64,000 nucleotides of DNA from LH-M37 sp965602855 (GTDB lineage: Bacteria > Pseudomonadota > Gammaproteobacteria > SZUA-229), in contig CBFCZV010000006.1 in the NCBI GenBank assembly GCA_965602855.1, forward strand, positions 19,433 through 83,432, read 5' to 3'. The position numbers were made by a program, and so were the translations under genes. Shown piece by piece: positions 38,961-48,938 of the stretch (its first letter is position 1; each line of letters opens with the position of its first letter). Below the pieces are notes generated by a model, which was not told the origin of the DNA, ran no database searches, and saw nothing but the letters and a program-made list of their open reading frames with translations.

Positions 38961-40595
38961 TCAGACAAGCCCTCTCAAGGCAATCAGAGCCAATGCAACA
39001 ACCGCTGAACCCGTTAAACGGTTTAAGCGTTTTTTCATGTTCTGAATAATTAACTCACAAGCGTAAAAAAGAATAATGATCTGGATTACCAGCCAGACCA
39101 TATCTTCGGATTCGAAGCCACTGCCCTGTACAAATCCAATGACCAGCGCCATCATAATTACCAGATAATCCAGCGGTGTAATCTGAAATTGCTCATTCAC
39201 CATCAGGCGAGCCGCTAAGAAAGCCAATACCGTAAGCACTCCGAAATATATGTATATTATATGGCTCTCAATAAGCAGCCATTCCGGCGGGTTTGTTGAT
39301 AATAAATAAACTGAAAACCCTACAGTAACAAAGATAATCAGCCTGAACGCAGGCTCACCCATCCAGCCCGTGAATAAAACGACCAGCAGCAGAACAAACA
39401 AAATGAGTGAGGAGATACCGATGTCAAAAGGAACCGTATTTGACATCATTGCTGCGCCAATAAGGAATAGTGACACCCCTATCTCAAGCCCCCGGTTCGG
39501 GATTTGTAACAATAGATCTTTGTGTGGAACTTTTGATACAAGACTGTCAAAACAAAGGTGTAAGCGATTAACGTGCCAGCCTTTCCTCTCTACATAGGTC
39601 AAGGCAATAAATACGGCAGCACAGACTGAAAGATAGATAGAAATAATCACCCCGTCATAACCATATGGCATCAGGATGGCACAAACGACAAACAGAATCT
39701 GTATCGAATAAATAATAATCACTGCTTCATAATGATGAAAACCAAGATCAAGCAGTCGGTGGTGAACATGGTTTCTGGTCGCCCTGAACAAGTTCATACC
39801 ACCACGAGCACGCAGTACAAAAACTGCCAGAATATCGGCAATAGGAAGTCCCAGCAACAAAAGTGGCAACGCTGGACTCAAGACCTCATTGGCTTGCTGC
39901 GTTAACGCCAGCACCAGAAAAGCCAGTCCAAAACCAAGGAACTGACTACCCCCATCCCCCATAAAGACACGCGCCGGATGCGAGTTGAAGCGGAGAAATC
40001 CAAAGACCCCCCCCATGATCGCGGCTGCAACGATAACTATTAACGAACTATCGTACAGAAAAGCGAGATAGATGATTGCCGCAAGGCTCAATAAAGATTC
40101 GCCACCAGCAAGACCATCCAGCCCGTCAGAGTGATTGATGGCATTCATCATTCCAACTATGGCTATTACCGTGAATGGACGACCAATCCACTCTGGCAGA
40201 AGTTCCTGCCCCATAAATGGAAAATGGACAACATATAAATCGCCATAGTAGACAACGATACCTGCAGCAATAAACTGACCCACAAATTTCACATAGTGAT
40301 CCAGTTCCCTGACGTCATCCCAGACGCCAAACACCAACAGCACAAACGAACCAATGAAAAAAGATAGGACCAGGTTATCAAATGGCAACCATATTATCAG
40401 CGGCAAAAGCGCTCCAATCACAATCCCTATACCACCAACTCTGGGAACAGGTATCAAGTGGACTTTCCTTGGATCAGGCAAGTCGATCATGCCCAGAACA
40501 GGAGCGAACCGCATCATAAGCGGTATGATCGCCATACTAACAGCCATCGCCATAAGCGCGATAATTAGATAGATACCTAAATTAGCCTCAGACAT
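38961..40595 (-). CDS. WecA/MraY-family polyprenyl-phosphate sugar-1-phosphate transferase with extra C-terminal membrane domain
   Basis: 544 residues from the ATG at 40595 (a TTG at 40607 is an alternative). It starts polymer assembly by moving an N-acetylhexosamine-1-phosphate onto undecaprenyl phosphate. Signatures: DLPDPRKVHLIPVPRVGG, GVWDDVRELDHY, NHSDGLDGLAGG, and RNHVHHRLLDLGF (His motif). The core ends near residue 345; about 190 further residues add roughly five to six hydrophobic helices not found in plain WecA. It follows xrtD by about 50 bases. Confidence 0.9.
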   Translation of the reverse strand: MSEANLGIYLIIALMAMAVSMAIIPLMMRFAPVLGMIDLPDPRKVHLIPVPRVGGIGIVIGALLPLIIWLPFDNLVLSFFIGSFVLLVFGVWDDVRELDHYVKFVGQFIAAGIVVYYGDLYVVHFPFMGQELLPEWIGRPFTVIAIVGMMNAINHSDGLDGLAGGESLLSLAAIIYLAFLYDSSLIVIVAAAIMGGVFGFLRFNSHPARVFMGDGGSQFLGFGLAFLVLALTQQANEVLSPALPLLLLGLPIADILAVFVLRARGGMNLFRATRNHVHHRLLDLGFHHYEAVIIIYSIQILFVVCAILMPYGYDGVIISIYLSVCAAVFIALTYVERKGWHVNRLHLCFDSLVSKVPHKDLLLQIPNRGLEIGVSLFLIGAAMMSNTVPFDIGISSLILFVLLLVVLFTGWMGEPAFRLIIFVTVGFSVYLLSTNPPEWLLIESHIIYIYFGVLTVLAFLAARLMVNEQFQITPLDYLVIMMALVIGFVQGSGFESEDMVWLVIQIIILFYACELIIQNMKKRLNRLTGSAVVALALIALRGLV

Positions 40596-40645
40596 ATATA
40601 GCTGCAAAAATATAAAAATTCATCAATATCACTAGATCAGCGCAT

Positions 40646-42217
40646 TTAATTAGGTATGTATCCATTCATAAGCGGCCAGGCCTGACTTGCTAACTTTACA
40701 AGTCTTTCATCCGCTTTTGAAATGTCTTCACCTGGAGAAACAGTCGTAGTTAAACGCACCAGCGCACCGTCAGTTCGGTTACGAGTCAATGCGTCCCAGA
40801 AAAGATACCACTTAACCATGTACTCATTGGTAATAATGCGATTTCTTTGCTGAAACCAGTAATAAACTAGCTGCCCATATTCACCCTTTTTAATGAGTAG
40901 ACGGTTTGCGGGTAAAGGCTTACCCTCTTTCTCAATACCCCTTAGATCGATAGTATTAGACGCCTGTATCTGCCAACCTCCTCCTGGAATACAGGATTTT
41001 GGAGAATGCGCCGCTGCGCCAGATTTTTGCGTCTCATAGTAAGCCATATACAAATTAACAGCATCGCCGGCTGGGTTGCTGTAATTTGCAATAATGTAGT
41101 CATCTAGTTTCAATTCATCTAGATATTGTTTCTCGATGACATCTTTCCTGCCAGCCCATTCACCTAACTGCAATGGGTATGCCGAAAAACTAGCGCGTTC
41201 AGGAATTATTTCAGTTCTTTCATTAAAAGTGCCTATTATAATACCTGTAACCAGAACACATACGGTAGGTACCGCATATTTCCAGGAAACACTCCTTTCC
41301 TGAAAACTAATATCAGAAGGTAGTTTGTCTGGTATTTCAAATGCAAATACCTCACTTAATTTCTGCTTGTTTTTTCCAAAACTAACCAGTAACCACATTT
41401 CTATTATTAACAATCCCACGCAGGCCATAAATACAAACCAGCCCTCAAAATCATGAAGAAATCCTTCTGCCTGTTCATTACCGCCATACTCTACCAGAAC
41501 TCCAATCACGCCAATTCTAAAGCTATTCATAAACACAGTAATGGGAATACTTGATACTACAATAACAGCGCGTTTCCACAATGCTGCCTGATACAAAAAT
41601 GCGGCAATAATTGAAAGACTAACCAATGGAAATAAATACCGAAGACCACTACAGGCTTCTACAACTTGTAATTTAAAACTCCCCAGATCAATAACATTGC
41701 CTTCCAGATACACGCTGATACCAAACGCGCGAATAACCCATACACCAATTTCGGAAGAAATAAGCTGCAAATCAGCAGAGAGATTGTTAAAAAGAAAACC
41801 AGGCAAAGGTACTACAAGAAAAAGCAGCAGCATGGGTGCAATAACTAGTTTAAACGCCTTCCAACCCATAAAAAGAAAGACAGTGCTTATAAGAGAAATA
41901 ATATAACCATATTGTGTTATTGAGTGCGTAGCACTTAAAACACCCAATAAAATCACAAAACCACTAAATACAAGCAATAACCCACCAGTCCAGCTTAGCT
42001 TGTACTCTACTTGCTCTAGCTTAGGTTTGTTTTGCCATATAAAATAACCAGTTATCACTGGAATCATATATGCGTAACCATACTCTTCACTGCTACCCCA
42101 CCTGTCCACCATTACAATGACGCTATCCAATGCTGCATATGATAAAGAAACAAAGATGATAAGAAAGTACACAATCATGATTAATGATTCTTTCCAATAT
42201 AAGTTTTTATCGTTCAT
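40646..42217 (-). CDS. xrtD: VPLPA-CTERM-specific exosortase XrtD, fused to EpsI
   Basis: 523 residues from the ATG at 42217. The N-terminal half is the eight-helix exosortase with catalytic C189 in VVEACSGLRYLFP, R234 in FMNSFRIGVIG, and H255 in FLHDFEGW. The C-terminal half (about 320-523) is an EpsI domain with HSPKSCIPGGGW around 404-414. This fusion is the usual form of XrtD, which recognises VPLPA-CTERM tags; one such substrate lies at 17.7 kb. The exosortase cuts the tag in the inner membrane and probably transfers the protein to a lipid or sugar anchor. Confidence 0.92.
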   Translation of the reverse strand: MNDKNLYWKESLIMIVYFLIIFVSLSYAALDSVIVMVDRWGSSEEYGYAYMIPVITGYFIWQNKPKLEQVEYKLSWTGGLLLVFSGFVILLGVLSATHSITQYGYIISLISTVFLFMGWKAFKLVIAPMLLLFLVVPLPGFLFNNLSADLQLISSEIGVWVIRAFGISVYLEGNVIDLGSFKLQVVEACSGLRYLFPLVSLSIIAAFLYQAALWKRAVIVVSSIPITVFMNSFRIGVIGVLVEYGGNEQAEGFLHDFEGWFVFMACVGLLIIEMWLLVSFGKNKQKLSEVFAFEIPDKLPSDISFQERSVSWKYAVPTVCVLVTGIIIGTFNERTEIIPERASFSAYPLQLGEWAGRKDVIEKQYLDELKLDDYIIANYSNPAGDAVNLYMAYYETQKSGAAAHSPKSCIPGGGWQIQASNTIDLRGIEKEGKPLPANRLLIKKGEYGQLVYYWFQQRNRIITNEYMVKWYLFWDALTRNRTDGALVRLTTTVSPGEDISKADERLVKLASQAWPLMNGYIPN

Positions 42218-42599
42218 AATCAATTTTATACTTCAAATATTATGTAATTGTCTGCAGTTACTAACTTTTTCAGAGATTTAGCTTTATCGCCACAAATATT
42301 TACTTCCGATACCAGCTATTACCTATTCATGATAAGACAGAGTCGCTGGCAAGAGAAAGACTGCCAGCATTAGATTTCACTAATAATCTTGGAAGCTTAA
42401 TTTGTTTTAGTTGTGAGCCAGAAAGCACACTTGGATGTGTATTTTTCCAATTATAGTTTATTAACGCCTTACAGGCCTTATATAATAAGCCAATTCTACC
42501 TAAGTTTCACACAAATCACTTTTTTCACTTAAAATCAATCTTAAATAGCTTTTATCTACTCTACGAATACCAGAATAATTTATCAATACATGTGATCAG
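42218..42599. promoter_or_regulatory. Divergent promoter region between xrtD and the flippase gene
   Basis: 382 bases without a gene. It separates the two arms of the polysaccharide locus and should hold promoters in both directions. The clearest element is gctggca-N10-tgccagc at 42345-42368, a perfect 7-bp inverted repeat on one face of the helix, a possible regulator site. No -24/-12 promoter with correct spacing was found. Confidence 0.4.
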
Positions 42600-43961
42600 A
42601 TGCAACAACAGACCAGCCAATTTCAATCTATTCGTAAACGACTTATATCAGGTGGAATATGGGCTTTTTTGGGAAAAATAGCCTCAGCGCTTACCAATTT
42701 ACTTATTAGTGGTTTACTTGCCCGCCTTCTTGCACCTGATGATATAGGTGTATATTTTCTAATATTCAGTCTTGCCATGGCAGGATCTACTGCAGGACAA
42801 ATGGGGCTAAATCAAGTTGCTGTCCGATTTACTTCAGAGGCCATAGCAAAAGAAAATTCTAATCAAGTTCGCTCACTAATAGCTAGAATTTTCCTTATTG
42901 CCCTATTTAGCACACTCTCTTTAGCGCTTCTATTCAATTACGGCGCAGGCGAATGGATAGCAACTTACTTATTCCATGCTCCCGCCATGCTAAATATAAT
43001 CGGTGTGGCATCACTATGGATTGTTACACTAGCGTTTCAGTCACTCCTGGCTGAGAGTTTTAGAGGGCTTCATGATATCCAGCTTGCAACTGTTTTTCAG
43101 ACATTAGCATCAAATATTATATTGCTGATTTTTCTAATATTTTTCCTGCTGACCTCAAAAGAACTAACTTTACGAGATATCCTGATATTTACCATTTTAT
43201 CAGGTGGGATCAGTATTTTATTAGGAGGCTTTCTCCTCCACAAGCATCTATGGCGTTTACCAGCCGTACCGGCAAGCTCTTACCCTATAGCATTAATTTT
43301 ACGTACAGCATGGCCCTTCCTTATTACGAGTATAACGATTTTTATCTTAAGCCAAACATGCCTATGGATACTCGGTATTTTTCGCGAACCTGATGAAGTT
43401 GCCCTGTATGGCGCAGCAGCCAGAATTATCAACCTGGTTGCCATGCCGCTTATGATTGCTAATGCAGTACTTCCACCGATAATTTCAGAACTGTCCACCA
43501 AGAACCAAAAACCAAAACTACAACGTATACTCAGAATAACAGCCACGTTGACCGGTCTACCAGCTCTTGCTGTTATTATGTGCTTTATTATTTTTGGAGA
43601 ATTCACCCTGGCTATCGTATTTGGCGAATATTATAAAAATGCGACCAACATTCTTCTCATTCTATCAATTGGTCAAATAGTAAATATATGGGCTGGTTCA
43701 TGCGGCTTAACATTGATGATGACCGGACACGAAAAAACCATGATGTATATTACCCTCTTTGCTGGTTTTTTAACCATTACCATGTCACTTTTAATTGTTG
43801 ACACATATGGTTCAACTGGAATAGCCGTTGTAACAGCGACAGTTCTAGTAGTACAAAATGCTTTAATGCTCACATTTGCTAAAATAAAAGTTGGTGTATG
43901 GACGCATGCAATTTTTTCAATTAATACGCTAAAAGAAACATTCAAAGGTCAGAAATCTTGA
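42600..43961 (+). CDS. Wzx-type oligosaccharide flippase
   Basis: 453 residues, about 12-14 hydrophobic helices, Polysacc_synt family. The start ISGGIWAFLGKIASALTNLL with LLARLLAPDDIGVYFLIFS is the family hallmark. It flips lipid-linked repeat units across the inner membrane. It is the first gene of the plus-strand arm, and its stop overlaps the TTG start of the next gene. Confidence 0.92.
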   Translation: MQQQTSQFQSIRKRLISGGIWAFLGKIASALTNLLISGLLARLLAPDDIGVYFLIFSLAMAGSTAGQMGLNQVAVRFTSEAIAKENSNQVRSLIARIFLIALFSTLSLALLFNYGAGEWIATYLFHAPAMLNIIGVASLWIVTLAFQSLLAESFRGLHDIQLATVFQTLASNIILLIFLIFFLLTSKELTLRDILIFTILSGGISILLGGFLLHKHLWRLPAVPASSYPIALILRTAWPFLITSITIFILSQTCLWILGIFREPDEVALYGAAARIINLVAMPLMIANAVLPPIISELSTKNQKPKLQRILRITATLTGLPALAVIMCFIIFGEFTLAIVFGEYYKNATNILLILSIGQIVNIWAGSCGLTLMMTGHEKTMMYITLFAGFLTITMSLLIVDTYGSTGIAVVTATVLVVQNALMLTFAKIKVGVWTHAIFSINTLKETFKGQKS

Positions 43962-44947
43962 GCACTTCAAATGTAACACCTGTTTTTATCTTTTCCCTGC
44001 CTCGATCCGGTTCTACACTGCTGCAACGCATGCTCGCAAATCATGAAAAAATTTATACAGCCTCAGAACCCTGGATCTTATTACCTCTTATATACACAAC
44101 CATTGAAAATGGTGCATATGCAGAATATAGCCATAGAGCTTCGACTGAAGCAATCAGCGAATTTGCTCAAGAACTTCCAAACGGCTCTATAGAATATACG
44201 GAAGCACTACGAAATTTAGCCCTGAATTTATATACGCGCGCATCAAAAAATAAACCGGGAAGTCAGTATTTTATTGACAAAACACCTCGATACCACCTAA
44301 TTGCCAAAGAAATCATCAAAATGTTTCCAGATGCAAAATTCATTTTTCTCTGGCGCAATCCTTTATCCATTGTTGCGTCAATAATAGAAACTTTTGGCCG
44401 TGGTAGTTGGCAACTTTATGATTATAAAGTTGACCTGTTCGATGGTCTTGCCAATCTCATTGACTGCCATAGTAAATATTCCGACCGTGCTATATCAATT
44501 CGATTTGAAGATTTGATTACTGACCCAGTTGAGCATACTAATAAAATTTTGAAATACATAGGTTTACCAACCAATTCACTAGATGTATCAAGCTTTGCCA
44601 CTGTGAAGTTAAGAGGCAATATGGGCGACCCTACGGGAGTAAAAAATTATAACAGCATCAGTACAGAACCTATCAACAAGTGGTCGAATGCGCTGAACAA
44701 CCCTTTAAGAATCAACTGGGCATATAGATATATTAACTGGATAGGAAAGAAGCGCCTGAGTTATATCGGTTATAATTATCAAGAACTATATACGGCACTC
44801 CGCAATCAGCCATTTAAACTAAAGAATGCCGGCTCTGATTTCCTTCGTATATTGTATGGGTTCATGCAAAACGCATTTGAGTTACGCATTATAGAAAATA
44901 AATTTAAAAAAATTCGCAATTGGCGTAATACACATGGACACACTTAA
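43958..44947 (+). CDS. PAPS-dependent sulfotransferase of the exopolysaccharide locus
   Basis: 329 residues, without TPRs. 5'-phosphosulfate loop VFIFSLPRSGSTLLQRML at about 9-26, FIDKTPRYHLI near 106, 3'-phosphate site FLWRNPLSIVASIIE near 129, and RFEDLITDP. The TTG start overlaps the flippase stop by four bases. Location points to sulfation of the polysaccharide or its lipid-linked unit, with PAPS from the APS kinase at 32.4 kb. Confidence 0.9.
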   Translation: MSTSNVTPVFIFSLPRSGSTLLQRMLANHEKIYTASEPWILLPLIYTTIENGAYAEYSHRASTEAISEFAQELPNGSIEYTEALRNLALNLYTRASKNKPGSQYFIDKTPRYHLIAKEIIKMFPDAKFIFLWRNPLSIVASIIETFGRGSWQLYDYKVDLFDGLANLIDCHSKYSDRAISIRFEDLITDPVEHTNKILKYIGLPTNSLDVSSFATVKLRGNMGDPTGVKNYNSISTEPINKWSNALNNPLRINWAYRYINWIGKKRLSYIGYNYQELYTALRNQPFKLKNAGSDFLRILYGFMQNAFELRIIENKFKKIRNWRNTHGHT

Positions 44948-44993
44948 TCTGTATTTCTGTTTATGCTAATACTAACTTTATAGGAACACAAAC

Positions 44994-45647
44994 ATGCAGT
45001 TTTTTAATAAAGAAGAGAAGCTTATCTCTATAACAAAAAATAAAAAAGTTCTTCACCTTGGCTGTGTTGGTTTTGCAGATTCAACAAGCCAAGAAAGAAT
45101 CGATCTAGCTAAAAAGTCCCTGCACTTCACTCTAACAAATATATCGCAGGTTACAGGTATTGATTATTGCCGTGAGGCAATAGACTACTTTAAAAAAAAT
45201 GATGTATTCGATAATGTTCTTTATGGTGATGTAGAAAAGCTTAATGAAATAAACTTAAATGAAATTTTTGATGTAGTAGTTGCTGGAGATATTATTGAAC
45301 ATATTTCTAATCCAGGATTAATGCTTGATGGCATCAAATTATTCTGTGATTCTAATACAGAAATCGCAATTACTACACCGCATGCATTTGGCCTTCTCAA
45401 TTATTTGAGATTTATTATGGGTCGATTCAAAGAAGGGAAAGAACATCTCATGACATTTAATATACAAAACATAGAAAACCTACTAGGGAGGCATAATTAC
45501 AAGATTATATCAATTGATACATGCCATCAAAAGCAAGCAATAAAAAAAGGCTTGTTATTTCACATAGGGAGAGTTTTTTTTAATATCTTCCCCAAGTTCG
45601 GCGGGACTTTATTTATAATTGCAAAAATAGAAACCAACGAATCATAA
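44994..45647 (+). CDS. Class I SAM-dependent methyltransferase
   Basis: 217 residues, Methyltransf_23-like Rossmann fold. Motif I is a variant (VLHLGCVGFADST), followed by VTGIDYCREAIDYF (acidic residue binding SAM ribose) and FDVVVAGDIIEHISNPGLML. AGGA lies 7 bases before the ATG. Probably methylates a sugar of the polymer or of a precursor; the substrate is not identifiable. Confidence 0.85.
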   Translation: MQFFNKEEKLISITKNKKVLHLGCVGFADSTSQERIDLAKKSLHFTLTNISQVTGIDYCREAIDYFKKNDVFDNVLYGDVEKLNEINLNEIFDVVVAGDIIEHISNPGLMLDGIKLFCDSNTEIAITTPHAFGLLNYLRFIMGRFKEGKEHLMTFNIQNIENLLGRHNYKIISIDTCHQKQAIKKGLLFHIGRVFFNIFPKFGGTLFIIAKIETNES

Positions 45648-45672
45648 TCTCACTCTAATAAATTAAATCTCC

Positions 45673-47013
45673 ATGCTTTCACTTAACAACAATCGTATTA
45701 TAATGGCATTCAATCTTTTCGAATACCTTAATGAAAACAACATCGTTTACACCGTTGTTGGTGATACGGATGATTATTCTTCCAGTATAGATAGCGATGT
45801 AGATATCGTCATTTCACCAAAAGATCTAACTCGTATTTCTGAAATATTATCTACATTTTGTAGAATGTATAATTACAATCTAATCCTGAAATTACAACAC
45901 GAAATTACAGCAATATACTTTGTCATTGCAGATTTTAATGACAAAGAAAATATCATATTTCTTCACCCTGATATCTGTAGTGATTATATTCGTAATGGTC
46001 GTAAATTTATTTCTGCTAACAATCTCCTGTCAGGCAGGCAACGATCGGTAGTCAATGCAAGTGAAAATAAATATTTTTATGTTCCTTCACCAGCTTATGA
46101 GTTTATCTATTATCTCATAAAGAAAATTGACAAAGGTGATTTAACAAATAGTGGAGCCACTCATTTACAAAGTCAATGGGAACAGGACAAGGAAGCAGCA
46201 TCCGGTCTAGTTCGCACTTACTGGAAAAACGCAACTGACTCACAACTCATAGAAAAGTGTGCACACGATAAAAACTGGGGGGCCGTGAAGGAGAACATAA
46301 ATCATCTTCGCAAGGCATTAAGCAATTCCAATGACGGGCTGGTTTTACGATTACTGCTAGAGTTAAAAAGAAAAGCTTCGCGATTCATCTATCCAACTGG
46401 TGTACTTGTGGCATTTTTTGGTCCTGACGGAAGCGGTAAAACTAGTGTTATACATTCAGTTGATGAAATTCTAGCAGATGTATTTCGTAAAACACATAAT
46501 ATACATCTCAGGCCAAAGCTAGGTCATAAACATAATAATAATACTCCCATCATCACCGACCCACATAATAAGCCAACCAGGGGCAGGATATTATCATTAC
46601 TAAAATTACTTTATCTTGCATTCGACTACATAGCTGGTTACCTGGCTGTTGTACGGCCAATGCTAGTACGCTCAACTTTAGTTCTTTTTGATCGTTACTA
46701 TCATGATATTCTAGTTGACCCCACTCGCTACCGACATAATTGTCCGATCTGGATAACACGTTTAGTTGAAAAACTTATACCCCGTCCTGATTTACTTATA
46801 TTGCTTGATGCACCCGCAGAAGTTCTCCAGTCACGTAAACAGGAGGTTTCGTTTGAGGAAACGGCACGGCAGCGTGAAGCATACCGTGCAGTACTCTCCA
46901 AATATCCTGAATGTATTATTATTAACTCTAACCAGCCACTTGAGCTTGTAGTTGCCGATGCTACTAAAGCAATCCTTGAATATCTTGATCAACGTTACAA
47001 AAAAAACTCATAG
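45673..47013 (+). CDS. Nucleotidyltransferase-like / thymidylate kinase-like fusion
   Basis: 446 residues. The N-terminal part (about 1-200) starts like a nucleotidyltransferase-fold protein (YTVVGDTDDYSSSIDSDVDIVI, a D-x-D pattern). The C-terminal part (from about 245) is a P-loop kinase of the thymidylate kinase type: VAFFGPDGSGKTSV, DRYYHDILVDPTRY, LILLDAPAEVL. Such proteins occur in polysaccharide clusters with no proven function; phosphorylation of a sugar or lipid head group is a guess. It is adjacent to another phosphotransferase-like gene. Confidence 0.75.
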   Translation: MLSLNNNRIIMAFNLFEYLNENNIVYTVVGDTDDYSSSIDSDVDIVISPKDLTRISEILSTFCRMYNYNLILKLQHEITAIYFVIADFNDKENIIFLHPDICSDYIRNGRKFISANNLLSGRQRSVVNASENKYFYVPSPAYEFIYYLIKKIDKGDLTNSGATHLQSQWEQDKEAASGLVRTYWKNATDSQLIEKCAHDKNWGAVKENINHLRKALSNSNDGLVLRLLLELKRKASRFIYPTGVLVAFFGPDGSGKTSVIHSVDEILADVFRKTHNIHLRPKLGHKHNNNTPIITDPHNKPTRGRILSLLKLLYLAFDYIAGYLAVVRPMLVRSTLVLFDRYYHDILVDPTRYRHNCPIWITRLVEKLIPRPDLLILLDAPAEVLQSRKQEVSFEETARQREAYRAVLSKYPECIIINSNQPLELVVADATKAILEYLDQRYKKNS

Positions 47014-47028
47014 TTCATTCAAGGCACA

Positions 47029-48135
47029 ATGATGAATCCTTCTAACCCTATCAACTTGCTATTTTCTCTGGCAGAGGCTGAAAACGCCAGCCACTATTTA
47101 TACCCAAGCCCATCACATTCAAGACTAATACTACCAAAAGATACACAATATTCAAAAGTCGCATTACAATTTTTCAGCAATAAACGACAAAGACTCAAAA
47201 TGCTGCTTCAAAGAGCACTCACCAAAGAGTCACTCTATTGCGTAGAAAATGATTGCATGAATTCACTCAAAATTGCTGCTGGATACCCAAATGCATATCC
47301 AGCTGTATCGCTTGGAACGCCTGGCCCATATAATAAACAAACCGTTTTATTACTTGATAATAGTTACATGCCTATTTCCATAACAAAAGTTGGAGCTAAT
47401 AATCAAACATCATTATTATTAAAAAATGAGGCTTACTGGCTCAAGACCGTCAACATGAATGCATCTCTGGCTACTTTCATACCCTCCGTCGTACAAGATA
47501 GCAGTGTTAATTCCCTGTTTTTTTTAACTCAAACGGTTAATACTGGCACACCTTCAAAATGGCACCTAACTGAGCAGCATACAAAATTCCTCACTCTGCT
47601 TCAGGATACGGTTGACCCTACTTTTCATTTTGGTGATAGCGATATGCATTCAGCATTATCATATCGACTCCAAACATTGAATGGAGAAATGTCAAAAAAT
47701 TGGCAACAACGTGCTGATATAGCACTTAACCATATAATCAAAACATTTGAAAACACAGAAATACCAATGGTGTTAGCTCATCGAGATTTTGTTCCATGGA
47801 ATATAAAAAATGATAGCAATGGTATTTTTGTATTCGACTGGGAATACACTTCGCAGGGCTACTTCCCTCTTTATGACATTTTTCATTTTATAGTTATGCC
47901 ATTAGCTCTAAAGAACAAACTCAGTCTTAATAATATTGAAGACATTCTTAGAAAAGCCGAAATTTTTGGTCTATCTTTAAACAATGGCGCATCTAAAATC
48001 TGCCATAGTAAAATACAATTACTGGGATATCTTCTAGATGTCTGTCTTTTTTATCTAGAATCCAATAATGGAAACTCAGTTGATGATAATATTGTAAATC
48101 ACTATGGTTTACTAATTGACAAAATTTGTAAGTAA
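47029..48135 (+). CDS. APH-family phosphotransferase-like protein
   Basis: 368 residues. The C-terminal half has the aminoglycoside phosphotransferase/choline kinase catalytic loop HRDFVPWNIK (D, N) and the metal-binding VFDWEYTSQGYFPLYD. The N-terminal lobe is poorly conserved. ATGATG gives two possible starts. In a polysaccharide cluster it more likely phosphorylates a sugar or alcohol than an antibiotic. It follows the kinase fusion by 15 bases. Confidence 0.75.
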   Translation: MMNPSNPINLLFSLAEAENASHYLYPSPSHSRLILPKDTQYSKVALQFFSNKRQRLKMLLQRALTKESLYCVENDCMNSLKIAAGYPNAYPAVSLGTPGPYNKQTVLLLDNSYMPISITKVGANNQTSLLLKNEAYWLKTVNMNASLATFIPSVVQDSSVNSLFFLTQTVNTGTPSKWHLTEQHTKFLTLLQDTVDPTFHFGDSDMHSALSYRLQTLNGEMSKNWQQRADIALNHIIKTFENTEIPMVLAHRDFVPWNIKNDSNGIFVFDWEYTSQGYFPLYDIFHFIVMPLALKNKLSLNNIEDILRKAEIFGLSLNNGASKICHSKIQLLGYLLDVCLFYLESNNGNSVDDNIVNHYGLLIDKICK

Positions 48136-48140
48136 TCGCT

Positions 48141-48938
48141 ATGAAACAACCTAAAATCAGTGTAATTGTACCTTCATTTAACCAATCAAAGTTTCTGGAA
48201 GAAACTTTATTGAGTGTGATAGATCAAGGCTATCCTAATCTGGAACTTATTGTGATCGATGGTGGTTCAACAGATGACAGCATAAATATTATCAAGCAGT
48301 ATGAAGATAAAATTACATACTGGGTAAGCGAACCAGATGGTGGTCAGACGCCAGGCCTGATTAAAGGTTTTAATCATGCAACAGGTGAAATTCAATGCTG
48401 GCTTAACAGTGACGACCTGCATCTACCACATACACTTAATGAGGTGGCAAATTTCTTCAGCAAAAATCCATCAGCAGATGCCGTATTCGGTAATACACTT
48501 TGGGTTGATGAAAATACTGTAGCAATTCGTGAACAGAGAGAAATTCCATTTAATAAATTCATCTGGATGTATACCTACAACTATATTCCCGGTCAATCAA
48601 TGTTTTGGCGCAGTGATATATATAAAAGTGTTGGAGGCCTAAATCCTCAATTTAATCTTGCCATGGATGCTGATTTATGGATTCGCTATGCAGAAAATGG
48701 GAGAATTGCACATGTTAATAGTATCTGGTCAAAAATGCGTTTTTACCCCGAACAGAAAAATAGAAATCTCAGAGATGCAAGTGACAATGAAGACCTGATT
48801 ATTCGTCAGCGATACTGGGGCACCAAAATACCAAAGTTCTACCGACAAAAACGTTTTTTTGCATATACAATTAGAATATTATGGAAAGGCATAACTGGAT
48901 GCTATTCATTTGGATATAAACGTTTCATGGAATCCTGA
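48141..48938 (+). CDS. Family 2 glycosyltransferase
   Basis: 265 residues, GT-A fold: ISVIVPSFNQSKFLEETL, LELIVIDGGSTDDS, CWLNSDDL (DxD-like metal site), and DADLWIRYAENG for the acceptor side. Cytoplasmic; adds one sugar to the lipid-linked unit. Its stop overlaps the ATG of the next gene by one base (TGATG). Confidence 0.92.
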   Translation: MKQPKISVIVPSFNQSKFLEETLLSVIDQGYPNLELIVIDGGSTDDSINIIKQYEDKITYWVSEPDGGQTPGLIKGFNHATGEIQCWLNSDDLHLPHTLNEVANFFSKNPSADAVFGNTLWVDENTVAIREQREIPFNKFIWMYTYNYIPGQSMFWRSDIYKSVGGLNPQFNLAMDADLWIRYAENGRIAHVNSIWSKMRFYPEQKNRNLRDASDNEDLIIRQRYWGTKIPKFYRQKRFFAYTIRILWKGITGCYSFGYKRFMES

